64,000 bases of DNA from Membranipora membranacea (GCA_914767715.1 OU612072.1:25172001-25236000), one strand, 5' to 3'; shown: positions 37,000 through 48,649, counted from the first letter of the stretch. Notes: a model not told the origin generated them from the sequence alone. Numbers and translations are program-made.

Positions 37000-38760
37000 A
37001 CTAAGCGCTATCCTATTGGAGAAAAAAGTTGTGTATGCTTTAGTCTTCCCTTAGAATTTGCATACAAATGTATATTCTGAATATTTTACTTGGAGAGGCT
37101 CCGTATCCTAAAATAAGTTTGGTTGGAAATTCAAGTTGGCTGCTAAAGGCGTTCAGTTCTCATCTACCGTCGAATGCTAGTTAATGCTTACTAGCAGTAT
37201 GTTGTTCAGTCTCAGTCTACAATCGACAGCAGGACAGAATGATTCCCAACGATGTTCTCAATATTACATGAAGTTGAAAGTATATATACGCCAATCATGA
37301 GCAATGATCTTCTGTATCTGACTAATGTGAGATTAATTGTCGCCAAAATTGATGACCTCCAATATGCAGGTGTCTGTTTCTCTCCACACATCCTGAGTGA
37401 GTGGAGTCGTGGGATTGATATCTGCCTTTCTGCCCATACTCATTGTGAAATCCATCACTAGCTTACATTTTGTCACCCTCTCTGTAAGTTATACCTATCA
37501 CTTTCTAGCTAAATATTACTGCTGGCTAACATTGAATCTCCTCGCAACAAGCTATATGAAACTCTTTCTTCAATCATTTATCTAGGACAGTTTTATGATG
37601 AGAAAGTTGACCTGGAGTGTATTTTTCCAATTTCTCCATGGGAGAACATCACTCATATTCTGTGTATAAAACTGAACTGCTCCTTGTGACACACGTAAAG
37701 AAAAATAAAATGCTAACCATATTAGACTGGAAATCCAGTTTGACCAAGAAAAAGGCTCAACAATGCAAGACTCACAAACCATTGAATTTAATATTGATCT
37801 GTTGGTGATTAGTCAAAATGATCATACTGCTAAGGTTCTTCTTAAGTGCTGACCTTTCACCTTTCAAAGTATCATGGAACTCCGACCCGGATAATGGAAT
37901 GCCAAAAAAAGAACAAAAGTCACACACCACCAAATTTTTATATCATGAATACCATTACTTTGAGTGTAACAATCCCTTTGAATCAATGTGAAGGAAAAAC
38001 AAAATAAACTTACCAGTTAGGCTGATGATCGTGATGACATCATCACAGCATTTGATACATTATAGTATTACTTTATCATGGTTCTTTATTCCAGATAATT
38101 ACCGCAGGGACAGTAACCGTTTATATCCAACAAAAATAAATCGCTCAAAATGTCAAGATATCAGAGCCTACCAAATAGCAATTATGTTATAAACCTTTGT
38201 GATCAAGTTGTGGTGAAAACCAAGACGGCAATATCTACTACCCTTATTATAGTTCATAATATATAGTAGATATACAAAGTCCACAGAATTTCTCATCAAA
38301 AACTATCTACCTCTTTGATACTCCATCTGTCATCTAGAAAATGCAAAACATTACTTTCACGTAACTGACTCGTCTGACGTTTGTATTTGCTATCTGTTTT
38401 AATATAACTGGACCTGACTTGATGTTCGTTTGTTTCATTCGATATGGGTTGAAAACACCATACTTTCTCTGACATACTATTGTCTTGGCAGTATGGATAG
38501 TGACGCAATTGTACTTCAGAAAATTACTGTCACTGGTTCTTATCATAGATTGTCATATTATTCTTTAAAAATGTTTTTTCTTAAAACTTTGGTCTCAGAA
38601 GATATAATCAAGAAAGAAAAAATATATTTTGCACAAAAACACTGAGTATGTGTCTCAGATGGCAAAAAATGTAATTGTTAGTCATATGATAAGGCAAAAG
38701 TGTAGGGTGATTAGCTACATATATTTCTTTGTTGAGTGATGACACCATGAACAGCTCAGT
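37000..38760. other. Intergenic, no gene seen
   Basis: Several short open stretches (37.25-37.46 and 38.3-38.9 kb) have no splice context or recognisable content. Confidence 0.35.
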
Positions 38761-38765
38761 CAATG

Positions 38766-38807
38766 TATAAAGGCAAAGCAGCGATACCTTTGTTTTATCT
38801 ATAAAGA
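38766..38807 (+). promoter_or_regulatory. Candidate TATA boxes of the 38.9 kb gene
   Basis: TATAAAGG at 38766-38773 and TATAAAGA at 38800-38807 lie 95 and 61 nt before ATG 38861. Sequence around the second (AGAGACAAGG) recurs upstream of the minus-strand relative's start codon near 33.26 kb, so part of the 5' region is shared. Confidence 0.45.
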
Positions 38808-38860
38808 GACAAGGGGTAGGACCTTTTTCAACCAATGACAGGAATATCTGGAGGTTAAAC

Positions 38861-40600
38861 ATGACAACTGCAAGGAAAAGGCACGTCGTTTATGTTAATG
38901 AAGATCTTCTAGGAAGATATGTAAAGACAATGAGACTTATGGGAGATAATATGAGTGAAAGGACTCCGCTTTCCTCCAAAGAGTCCTCACAATTACTCAG
39001 CAAACTGGTACTTGTAGCCTTCATTAATTTCTTGGGCCTATCAATTTAAAAAAATTTTTTTCCTGCTTGTTGATTTTTGCAGCTCCTTTTAAAATACTTT
39101 GCTTCTTTCTTTTTCCATCTCAAAGCTATCTCTAAAATTGTTTTGAAGAATATTATAGGTACTGAAGAGGAGAAACATTGAATGCTCTTCGAAGGACTTG
39201 AGTTACCAGCTCAAAAGAATCAAGATAAAAAATGGCGACCACATACTTCTGTCATAAACTATAACTTACAACAGCTAAACGAAGAAATAGGTGAAGTAAG
39301 TTAAATTTTATGTTAATTTTTAATTTGTTCACTTATGTAATCATAGTACAAGCTCTGAATGGTGAGTGACTATTTGACATTATCTGATTCACAAATCTGA
39401 TCCTTCTCTATAAACATTAAATTGATTGTCAGGTTCAGTGCAGATTTAATGAACTTCTTTTTTTGTAGATTTTTGAAGAATGTCTCTCCTCAGGAAAATA
39501 CAAACAACCATCAAACGCGGTAGGTAAAGTTTAAGTTTTTACATCGTTTAGCAATGATAATGGCTCCAGGAAAAAACGGATTCATGTCATATTTTACATT
39601 GTTAGAACAGGACGTATTCTATTCATATTCAAGTGAAAATGCTTAATCGGATTAGGTTAGTAGAATAACTTGATAGTGTAACATGACATTTTCATTAAAG
39701 GGCAACCAAGGTTTCAAACAAGTTCTCATCGATTGATAGCAGATTGCACCATCTGCATGGGAAAAATCTAATTCTGATGATTATTCAGTCAGAATTCTTG
39801 TGAGACCATTCATCCATCAGGTACTCAAACTCAGCTAAAATAGAATACCACATAGCAGTTTCCTGTTCCTGTTCCTGTTATTATTTAGCCTGTGCTCTAT
39901 CTTTATTAAAGCAATGTCTTGGAACCTTCCCTAAACTGAGGTGTTACCCAGATTAGAGTCAGCAACTACTTTGAGTTTTGCTGCCAAGCACATTATTTAC
40001 CACCCACTAATGCATTGCTGCGAAACCTTGGTTGCCCTTTAATGCATACATTGTACGTACATCTTCACTTCTGCACTTCTCATGTTCCCCCAGGGGTATA
40101 TCCTATACCGGTGAATCCTTTATACAGATAGGGAATACCAATCCCTGACAGCAACACTAGATGCGCTGCCGCAAATAATAAATCCAGAACTTATCAATCA
40201 ATTGATCGAAAACAAAACTGGATGGTCGGGAAAAGCGCCCAGCAGGTATCTAACCCCGAGAAATTTTACCATGAAAGACTTGAATGATCAACTGAGTGAT
40301 AATGAGAGTACATCTAAACCGACAGTGTTCACGGACATCATCGCCCTGCGAGCTGCAGTACTCTTGGATGTCGATAACGGGAGACTTGACCTACAAGGTG
40401 ATGAGAGAATCTGTGATTGCGATACTGAAACTCGCTGGCATTGGCTGGTCATTGAAGCAGCTACCAGAGCTGAGAATCGACGTGTATATCGCCATCACAA
40501 GAATAAGTCACTATCAACGTTAGTGGAAGCGGATGAGGTAACTTCTGCATTATTACAGCTGTACTTGACAGTGTTAAAGGTGCTGGGAGTAAGAAAATAA
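38861..40600 (+). pseudogene. Orphan family member, plus-strand copy with exon-2 frameshift
   Basis: Exons: 38861-39007 (starts MTTARKRHVVYVNEDLL, 49 codons), 39159-39295, 39469-39523 and 40128-40600 (ends LTVLKVLGVRK, stop TAA). Exon 2 is 137 nt against 135 nt in the 32.8 kb relative. The extra 2 nt after the run KRIKIK shift the frame, so the first half reads like the relative (VLKRR, KDLSYQLKRIKIK) and the second half only in another frame (TSVINYNLQQLNEEIGE). Exons 3 and 4 then continue correctly (phase 1 junction). It is therefore either a recent pseudogene, an allele with an indel, or a gene with splicing I misread. The last exon retains CDTETRWHWLVIEAATRAEN. A piggyBac-like MITE sits in intron 3. 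No known domain. Confidence 0.6.
39695..40042. mobile_element. piggyBac-like MITE, copy 2
   Basis: The 340-bp element (39699-40038) is flanked by TTAA on both sides and has the same AGGGCAACCAAGGTTTC terminal inverted repeats as the copy at 13.4 kb. Much of the interior also aligns. It lies in intron 3 of the 38.9 kb gene. Confidence 0.85.
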
Positions 40601-40730
40601 AATCTGGCAATTCTCTGTTTTCACCTTGTATTTCATTGAAAATTTTGCATGGGTGGGTGATGCCGCCAATCAGCCATCATTGACACACAAATTTTTGTTA
40701 ACGTTGGTGTTTTTCATACATATCTAGTCT

Positions 40731-40736
40731 AATAAA
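40731..40736 (+). terminator. Candidate polyadenylation signal AATAAA
   Basis: AATAAA lies 131 nt after the stop codon of the 38.9 kb gene. Another overlaps the stop itself (40596-40601). Confidence 0.45.
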
Positions 40737-40745
40737 CGATGATAC

Positions 40746-40746
40746 C

Positions 40747-40824
<78 letters not shown>

Positions 40825-40838
40825 CCAACAACAACACC

Positions 40839-40878
<40 letters not shown>

Positions 40879-40917
40879 CCAACAACACCAACACCAACAA
40901 CAACAACAACAACAACA
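40746..40917. repeat. (CAA)n microsatellite, about 170 bp
   Basis: Nearly pure CAA/ACA triplets, interrupted by several ACC units, start ten bases after the AATAAA of the preceding gene. The glutamine run this would encode is downstream of the gene's stop and has no coding context. Confidence 0.95.
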
Positions 40918-41329
40918 TATAGATAGAAAAAAACCTCTCTCATCGTTTCCTTTTCTATTTGGATGAATAATTTGAGCTGGGCAATATGGAAAACTATCAT
41001 TACCTTTTATTACAAAGGATCAAGGTCTTTTACCTCACCGGTAGCATAAACAGATGACAAAGCAAACTATTCTGACTGGCAGTGAGTGACTATGTAAAAA
41101 CTAAAAGCGTGTGAAAAAAAGATGGAGTGGTTCTGCAGCGAGGAGCCTCAGTTTCCCATATGATGCATTTATTGGTCAAACTTGAGTTGCAAAGATCTCA
41201 AAGTATCATTAGAACAAAAGAAAGTCAGCTGTGATGGTTCTTTAAACATTTTGAAAGAGCGTTACAGCTAAGTAAAAAATATTCTGCATCGATACGCTGA
41301 TGTCCAAACATGCATTACTCTGCTACCTT

Positions 41330-42090
41330 TGTTCTGTCTTTTTCACAGAAATCAGAGGTTCATGACTCATCACAGTTGAATAATCTCTCATCTCACCAAA
41401 TTTGTCACACTCTGTCCACCTCTAGACATCTCGTCATAGATATATAAAATATTCAGTTTCTCAGTGCTAATGACAGTCACTATCTCTTTGTCCACTTCCA
41501 AATGAATTTGAATAGTTTTTTAGTTCCTGTTCTCCCTGGTGGATTTCTGTAGACATCAGAAACCAGAATGAATGAAAAAATTTACTGAGTGTAATGTGCT
41601 ATGTTTTTGTGTAATATCTCTGATGCAGTTATTGTTGCGGAGCTTTCTGGCTGTTCGGTATCTGGCACAAAGTATGAGTCACCATCATCAGTCTCACCAA
41701 CATCGCTGACTACATCCTGCTCACAAGGTGCTGCTTTGCCTTGTCCAACTCTCCTTTGCCGAGCCACTCTCCCACAAGCTCCAGGTCAAGCCTCAGGTCT
41801 GACAACTTGTCAAAGAGGGGAACCTGAAACAAGAACACAGGAAATTGTATACTGTTGTTGTGTATAATATCTATCTTATATCTTAATCATCAGCTACAAA
41901 GTCTGTTGCAGAGTATTGCTCACCCATCTCATCAACTTCACCAACTTGAAGTGGAAGTGGAGCCTTCCACTACAATAATCTCCCATAAGTCACATTTTTT
42001 TATTCTCACACGTACTTCGAAGGGCTTGGTCCAAACACATGTGATGTCCTTTTCTTGGCGTAGGCATATTAAACATTTATACTGGTTTTT
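41330..42090 (-). pseudogene. Decayed fragments of the orphan gene family
   Basis: Minus-strand pieces: MPTPRKGHHMCLDQAL from an ATG at 42067, like the first exon of the 31.3 and 38.9 kb genes; acidic pieces WKAPLPLQVGEVDEMGEQYS (about 41.9 kb) and VGETDDGDSYFVPDTEQ (about 41.65 kb), which resemble each other; a piece starting VPLFDKLSDLRLDLELVGEW (about 41.8 kb) after an acceptor; and 41330-41580, which aligns along its length with exon 1 of the 25.9-28.4 kb gene but carries stops. The mixture suggests one broken gene or fragments of two members. Confidence 0.5.
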
Positions 42091-42207
42091 TCAAAGACAG
42101 TTCCTAAATCTTGGTTCTCTTTATTACCAATGTGTATTTTTTTTTAATTTGGTCAAATGAACATAATTCGAGTTGATTTTGATCTAAAAACTTAGCAACA
42201 TGATTCA

Positions 42208-44770
42208 TTCTCAGTTCATTAAAGTAAATTTTGCCAAATCTTAGGCTAAGAAGTTGTCTTCTCTTATTGTGGAAATTTGGTGGGTCATTTGCAGTATAGA
42301 GTTATCGCCCCATCTATCTATCTGTGTAAAACATTTTAGTTTCAAGCATGTGGCTAGACTGCTTCACAGAGTAAAGGGGTACAGATTAAATTTTTTAACA
42401 ATGGTCCGAGTTTTTTACTCCTTGGTCAAGGTACCTGCAAGCTTTGTGTCAAGGGGAAGGTTATGTGAAGCTTGATGCCAAAAACTCCTTTCATCTATTT
42501 GTCACAATTATAGGGTTCTGGAGAATGAACTGAATTCAAAGTTTTTGATTACAGTAAAAAATAGAATATGCAGGCTCTCCAATAAAAATTCCTTTTTATA
42601 CAGCCTTACTCCACAGTTAGACTTGATGTTTTATGCTTAAATTACACCTAACTATTCTAGCTAAATTGATAAGGTGTGTATAGCTAGGAAGGCAGTATTG
42701 TGGCAGTTTTTACAATAGGATTAACTATTACAATCCTTGAATGGTGCTACCACAATGTACCCTTGGTCTATCCAATCATTGAACCTTAAATTTATCGAAA
42801 GGGCCTCATATCAAATGTATCTGCGGTCCATTGTCTACTGGGCTTTGGTTGGCACCCAGGTGTGCTCCATCCTGCCTGCAAACAGAGAGCAACCTGGCGC
42901 AGATATTGTGGCCTGGCAACTAAGGCAACGAATTTCACCGCCTATGCTTCGGGATGTGCCTTGTGACAAGACATTTAAATCAACCTTCAATTTTTATCAG
43001 ATGTAATAATGCCTAAATACATGAATATCAAAGAAGCAACAAGTCTTGAGACACAAACATTATCCTCAGGTTTTGATATTCTAATATTACATTGCCTTTA
43101 AATCCTTTGGAAAAGATAAACAAGGCACAGCAGTAACAAATTCTTTCCCTGTAATGAAAGACAGAAAATGCAATACAGCTGGTTGTTTACAATTAAGATT
43201 TCTTGAGGGATTAGAAAATTTACTCTGAGAAAACAATGTCTGTAATTGCTTTAACTGATATCTTCATCCAGCTTAGGGGTCAATTGTACTTGGATCGTTT
43301 CAATGCACTGCATGAAGAACTGCTTCCTATTTTGTTTGGGGATCATCTCAGATTTGTTGTTAATCGAGGCAGCCCACCTGTTTGGCTAACTGAATCCTCA
43401 AAACTAACAACATTATAACTTGTTGCAGTATAGATGCAGTCCCAGGGCACCCTCTACTTGATTGTGCAACAACTCATAGAAGAAGGTTTACCCGGCTAGC
43501 CAAGAGTGAAGTGATCGCAACCTTGTATAACTTTTTAGAAGCATGGACCATGGTGTTGTTGAGTAAAGAGAGTGTGGATAATTGAATGTCGACAAGGTGT
43601 CATGGTCGATTGCAAAAATGTAAATATATGAGTAGCCAGCCACTAGAGCCTATTGATTCAACATAATATGATATGATATTTTTGATGCAATAAAATTGGT
43701 AAAAAAAACGGGGTACACTCAATATGGGCCAATTTTCGTGTCAGAACTATCTAGCACTGGTGGGCTTTGGTAAGCACCAAGGTGTGCTCCGACCTGCCTG
43801 CAAACAGCGAGCAACCTGGCGCAGATATTGCGGCCTGGCCACTAAGGCAACGAATTTTGCCGCCTATGCTTCGGGATGTGGCTTGTGACAAGACATCTGA
43901 TTTAAATCAACCTTCAATTTAAATCTGATGTAATAATGCCATAATACATAAATATCATAAGAAGCAACAAGTCTTGAGACACAAAGGTTATCCTCAGGTT
44001 TTGATATTCTAATATTACATTGCCTTTAAATCCTTTGGAAAAGATAAACAAGGCACAACAGTAACAAATTCTTTCCCTGTAATGAAACACAGAGACTGCA
44101 ATACAACTGGTTGTTTATAAATAAGATTTTCTTGAGGGATTAGAAAATTTACTCTTAGAAAACAATGTCTGTAATTGCTCTAACTGATATCTTCATCTAG
44201 CTTAGGTCTCAATTTGTACTTGAATCGTTTCAATGCACTGTGTGAAGAACTGTTTCCAATTTTGTTTGGAGGCCATCTCAGATTTGTTGTTTATTGAGGC
44301 AGCCCACCTGTTTGGCTAACCGAATCCTCAAAAGTAACAACATTATAACTTGTGGCAGTATAGATACAGTCCCAGGGCACGATTTTGAATAAATGTACAA
44401 ATTCAACCGTAACATGAATGCTGTCAACGGTTATTTCAGGACTGCGATTCCTAAATGGTGATAAATACACCAATGTCAACGATACAGATACAGCTCACTG
44501 AAAATGCAGCAGAATATTTCACAAAGAATGTGTTATTAGGGGTCGAGCCCTCCAGACACACAGTTATCATAATCCTATACGCACCCAGCATAATTACATA
44601 ATTAATTGTTTTTCAATAATAAAAATATTGGGATGACATTCGTGTAAAATTTAAGCTCAAACATTTGGGTGTATTTTGAAAATGCTATCACTGAACAGTT
44701 TCCACTGAAAAAGCCAAATCCAAACCATGTTTCGGAATATAGAAACTTACGAAGTGAGGATGGTATAGCA
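42208..44770. repeat. Left arm of large palindrome
   Basis: This sequence reappears in reverse complement at about 49810-52376. Modules in order: A (42208-42850), B (42850-43440), D (43440-43750), B again (43760-44390) and C reversed (44390-44760). Compared with the right arm, about 70-90 bp are missing at the D/B junction (43750). Short reading frames survive in both arms, for example one containing MYPWSIQSLNLKFIERASYQ. Confidence 0.8.
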
Positions 44771-44789
44771 TAAACACCTCTCCCCCGAT

Positions 44790-45170
44790 CGCCGTCTACT
44801 TGATTGTGCAATAACTCCCGGAAGAAGGTTCACCCGGCTAACCAAGAGTGAAGTGATCGCAACCCTGTATCACTTTTTTGGAAGCATGGACCATGGTTTT
44901 GTTGAGTAAAGAGAGTGTGGATAATTGAATGTCGACAAGTTATCATGGTTGAATTCAAAAATGTAAATTTATGAGCAGCCAGCCACTAGAGCCTATTGAT
45001 TCAACATAATATGATATGATATCTGAGATGCAATAAAATTGGTATAAAAAGCGGTGCACACTCAATATGGGCCAATTTTTGTATCAGAACTGGGGTTTCG
45101 GGCTTGGAATACTGGTTGGAAAATATATTTGGTCTGAGCAGGAATTACAAAATATCTAACGCTGCATATA
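44790..45170. repeat. Additional D-module copy in palindrome spacer
   Basis: GTCTACTTGATTGTGCAATA through the CCAGCCACTAGAGCC and CAATATGGGCCAATTTT blocks matches 43440-43750 directly and 50800-51165 inverted. It retains the stretch (TGGGGTTTCGGGCTTGG...) that is deleted at 43750. Confidence 0.75.
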
Positions 45171-45376
45171 TAAAACAAAAATTCTATCGAGGTAAAAATG
45201 CAGATCTGACTGGCTAAAAGTGCAATACTACAAGACAAACAGAGTATCGAATCGGATATAGATTCTGGAAATTTCTGAATATGTATGTAGAATGATGAAG
45301 CTTAATTTTTTTGAGGTATATATTCTCTTTATATTTTACTTTTTCATTACAGTGTTTATTTCATCCATCAGTGCAG

Positions 45377-46424
45377 TAGTGATGGCAAATTGTCAGATTT
45401 TGGCGAGACGGGACGAGACCGAGACAGCAAGAAAATTCGGGACGAGACCGGGACGAGACCGAGACATATAACGATGCCGATAAAACATTCTTCAGATATC
45501 ACAATTTAAAAGAATGGTGGATATTCATTCACTATCACTAGTGCAATCAGCTTATAGTACATTTGATTCAAGTTGTAACTTATGATCTATAGCATTAAGG
45601 ATCTATGTTGAAACCAAGTTTCATCAAATTCTGTCAAGTATTTATTGAATTATAGAAAGCCACATGCTCGTGCAGATTTCCACTAATTCTTGCAAATTAA
45701 ATTTTGTATGAGTATCAGCCTGCCACACATGATTGTCATTGCCCAAATTCATACTCATGATTTATGGGTGTAATCCTACTGTAATCCTCCTCAGCCAATC
45801 TAAAACATAGGCCTATAGTGATAACTAAATAAAATAGTTAAACCAAGGAGAAGCTGTTTCTTCTTGTTTATTATACCAACCAGTCCAGTGATTCAGCTTC
45901 TGGATATGCTTAGGCTCAACTATCTCCTCATATTTATACAATTTGATACCCCATTAATCATTGTATCCCTTTTCCCTCTTGCCCCAGGTCCAAATCAATG
46001 AGAAAGCTCCACATTGATCATCCATTCCATCTTTTTAACAGAAGTTGTTTACATAGATATGGCCTTGACTTATCAATCAAAACAGACAGCCAATCAATCA
46101 AATCTGACAGCCAATCAGATAACATTTCCGTTAAATAATTGCAGCAAAAGCATGACTAATAACTATCATTCCATTATATCATAGTCAGAATTTCATGTGA
46201 TATCATATAATAACCGTGGTGTAGTGGGTAAGAGCATGGACTGCTGATCACTAGGTCACTGGTTCGAGTCTGGGTGAAGGCAATGTTTTGACCAGCTACT
46301 ACCATTTACAATGCCAGTAGTCTCGACCTGTAGTAAGAGTTGTCTGTCTCGACGAGACAAGATACTGTCCCGAGGAGACAAGTGTCGCGAGACCGGGAAT
46401 TGTCCAGTCTCGTTGCCATCACTA
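45377..46424. mobile_element. Non-autonomous hAT-type transposon, 1,048 bp
   Basis: Perfect 12-bp terminal inverted repeats TAGTGATGGCAA / TTGCCATCACTA are flanked by a perfect 8-bp duplication CAGTGCAG (45369-45376 and 46425-46432). Subterminal GGGACGAGACCG-type repeats cluster at both ends, as transposase-binding sites often do. An 8-bp duplication and a (C/T)AGTG-type end are typical of hAT elements. No transposase frame is present. The uninterrupted target exists at about 49530-49570. Confidence 0.9.
46213..46285 (+). repeat. tRNA-like sequence inside the hAT element
   Basis: An A-box-like GTGGTGTAGTGGGTAAGAGC and a box B GGTTCGAGTCT are correctly spaced. The anticodon arm does not pair well and no acceptor stem is evident, so this is a tRNA-derived repeat captured by or inserted into the transposon. 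Confidence 0.55.
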
Positions 46425-47110
46425 CAGTGCAGTGGCAATGTTGCGCAAGGCAGTGCAAAGATCCTATATATTTGTAGTTTCTACGCCATTGTGTACAGTT
46501 TCAAACAAATTTTAATTGCCTTTTATCAAAGGAGTGGAGCAATTTTTAAATGACAATGGAGATGCTATACTGAACTTAAACAATAGAGTATTTCTGTTGG
46601 TTGATATAAGTTTTCAGTATAGATTGTGGCGACTCATCAGTCACCCATCAAATTCTATCAGTATGACTATAGACCTCAAAATAATTAATATTCCGGTTTG
46701 GATTTTGCTTTTTCAGTGGATACTGTTCAATGATAGCATTTTCAAAATACACCCAAATGTTTGAGCTTAAATTTTACTCGAATGTCATCCCAATATTTTT
46801 ATTATTGAGAAACACTAATGTAACTATTCTGGATGCGTATAGGATTATGATAACTGTGTGTCTGGAGGGCTCACCCTTAATAACACTAATGATATTCTAT
46901 GTGAAATATTCTGCTGCATTTTCAGTGAGCTGGTATCTGTATGGTTGACCTTGGTGTATTTATCACCATTTAGGAATCGCAGTCCTGAAATAACCATTGA
47001 CAGCATTCATGTTACGGTTGAATTTGTACATTTTTTTTAAAATCTTGCCCTGGGACTGGATCATATTATGTTGAATCAATAGGCTCTAGTGGCTGGCTAC
47101 TCATATACTA
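46425..47110. repeat. C module and D fragment in palindrome spacer
   Basis: It matches 49545-50180 in the same direction and 44390-44760 inverted. It begins before the hAT insertion (from about 45340) and ends in a short piece of inverted D module at 47060-47105. Confidence 0.75.
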
Positions 47111-47925
47111 TATAATATGTGTGCATGAGGAGAGATCTGAACTATGCAAAGTGACTTTGTCTATAATATGGTCTTGCTCTGGTTATCCGTCTAATCTGAC
47201 AAGCAGAGGCGACGTTCATACGTTGAAGGTATGTGGTTGAAAACAGTATAAGGACAAACTAGAACAGATAATACTATAGTAAAGTAGATTGTAAGGTTTG
47301 ACTTTTGACTTGATTGACATTGGTTTGACAAATGAAAAGCCCTACTGGTCTTGAAAGCCCCAGCAACCATCCTGAAAGCCTCACAGTGACAGTCAGGGCC
47401 TCCCAGATTTGCATATTTTCGTGAAAACCTCACAGCCTTTATGGAAATACTTGGGTTGGGCTTCAGGGTCAGTTGTTCTGGACAACAACAATAATACTGA
47501 TTTATTACAGCAGGCTTGCCCTAATGGCCCACAACTGGTCATGACATTGCTACAACACCTCATGAACGTCTCACAATCACTCGTGGCAGCCTCACAGATG
47601 TGATCCCAATTTTGCATTCTCTCTTGACAACCTCACAAGGATAACCTTAACATAAGGGAGGCTACCGGATCCATGTTGTTCTCAAGCATACCAGAGCACA
47701 CCTTGGGCCATCCATTGCTAAAACCCGCACAAGTACCTGCACGCATACCAGTATAATTTCTCTGAGGCCAACACTGTACGTGTACATGTCATCAGATCTT
47801 GGTCTACGGTAACAATTGAACAACGCCGAAAACTTAGGCGGGTATTTGTCTGCCGTGAATGCCAGTTAAATTTACATGTGCTGTAATAAACTTGTCCGGG
47901 TTTTATTGCGGTAGTCAGTAGAGTG
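47110..47925. other. Non-coding palindrome spacer
   Basis: No gene. CCTCACA/CCTCAC recurs irregularly at 47.35-47.64 kb, suggesting a degenerate minisatellite. Confidence 0.35.
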
Positions 47926-47930
47926 AGAAA

Positions 47931-48236
47931 GGTATACACCCGAGGGTGCTGGGGGATGGAAAAATGAACAATGAAAGCTCCCCAGTGGGACTCGAGAACC
48001 CACAACTCCTGCGGCACTAATCGCCTGGCAGTGAATAGCAAGCGCGCTAACCGATTGCGCCATCTCACCATCCCCAAACAAGAATGGGTCGATGGCGCTA
48101 ATTAGATAGCCCGCTATTCACTACTCGGAGTTGTGTTCTCTCATTCCACAGCACATTCAAATCCACCGTTGCCACCCTATGAAACACATCGTACTTGTTA
48201 GGGTTATTGGCCTTATATGGTCCATTGCTGGGACCC
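47931..48236 (-). mobile_element. tRNA-derived SINE, first tandem copy
   Basis: On the minus strand GAGATGGCGCAATCGGTTAG (A box) precedes a box B interrupted by a 2-bp insertion (GGTTCTCGAGTCC). It matches the next copy over its whole length, from GGTATACACCC to the GGGACCCC end. Confidence 0.75.
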
Positions 48237-48335
48237 CTTGTAGTAGGTTTAGCTGTCTTTCCAGCTTGTCAGCATGTCTTTCCATGCTGTCACATGTCTT
48301 TCCATGAGTCAGTCAGTAGACAAGTACACAGGAGA

Positions 48336-48645
48336 GGTATACACCCAAGGGTGCTGGGGGCTGGAACAATCAACAATAAAAGCTCCCCCAGTGGGACTCG
48401 AACCCACAACTCCTGCGGCACTGATCGCCTGGCAGTGAATAGCAAGCGCGCTAACCGATTGCGCCATCTCACCATCCCCAAAAAAGAACAGGTCGATGGC
48501 GCTAATTAGATAGGCCACTATTCACTACTCGGAGTTGTGTTCTCTCATCCCACAGCACATTCCAATCCACCATTGCCACCCTATGAAACACAGCATACGT
48601 GTTAGGGTTATTGGCCTTACATGGCCCATTGCTGTGACCCCAGGA
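48336..48645 (-). mobile_element. tRNA-derived SINE, second tandem copy
   Basis: It matches the 47931-48236 copy with a period of about 405 bp. Box B is intact here (GGGTTCGAGTCCC at about 48391-48405 on the minus strand). The two 306-310-bp units are separated by about 100 bp. Confidence 0.8.
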
Positions 48646-48649
48646 TTGG

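Noticed and set aside
40724-40966. Long poly-Gln (plus) and poly-Leu/Val (minus) open frames
   Set aside because: They are translations of the CAA microsatellite, with no splice or start context, downstream of a stop and polyadenylation signal.
46213-46285. Functional tRNA gene
   Set aside because: Poor anticodon-stem pairing, no acceptor stem, and located inside a transposon.
48381-48480. Functional tRNA gene
   Set aside because: Boxes A and B are good, but the acceptor stem and anticodon arm do not pair convincingly and the unit is a repeated SINE with a non-tRNA tail.
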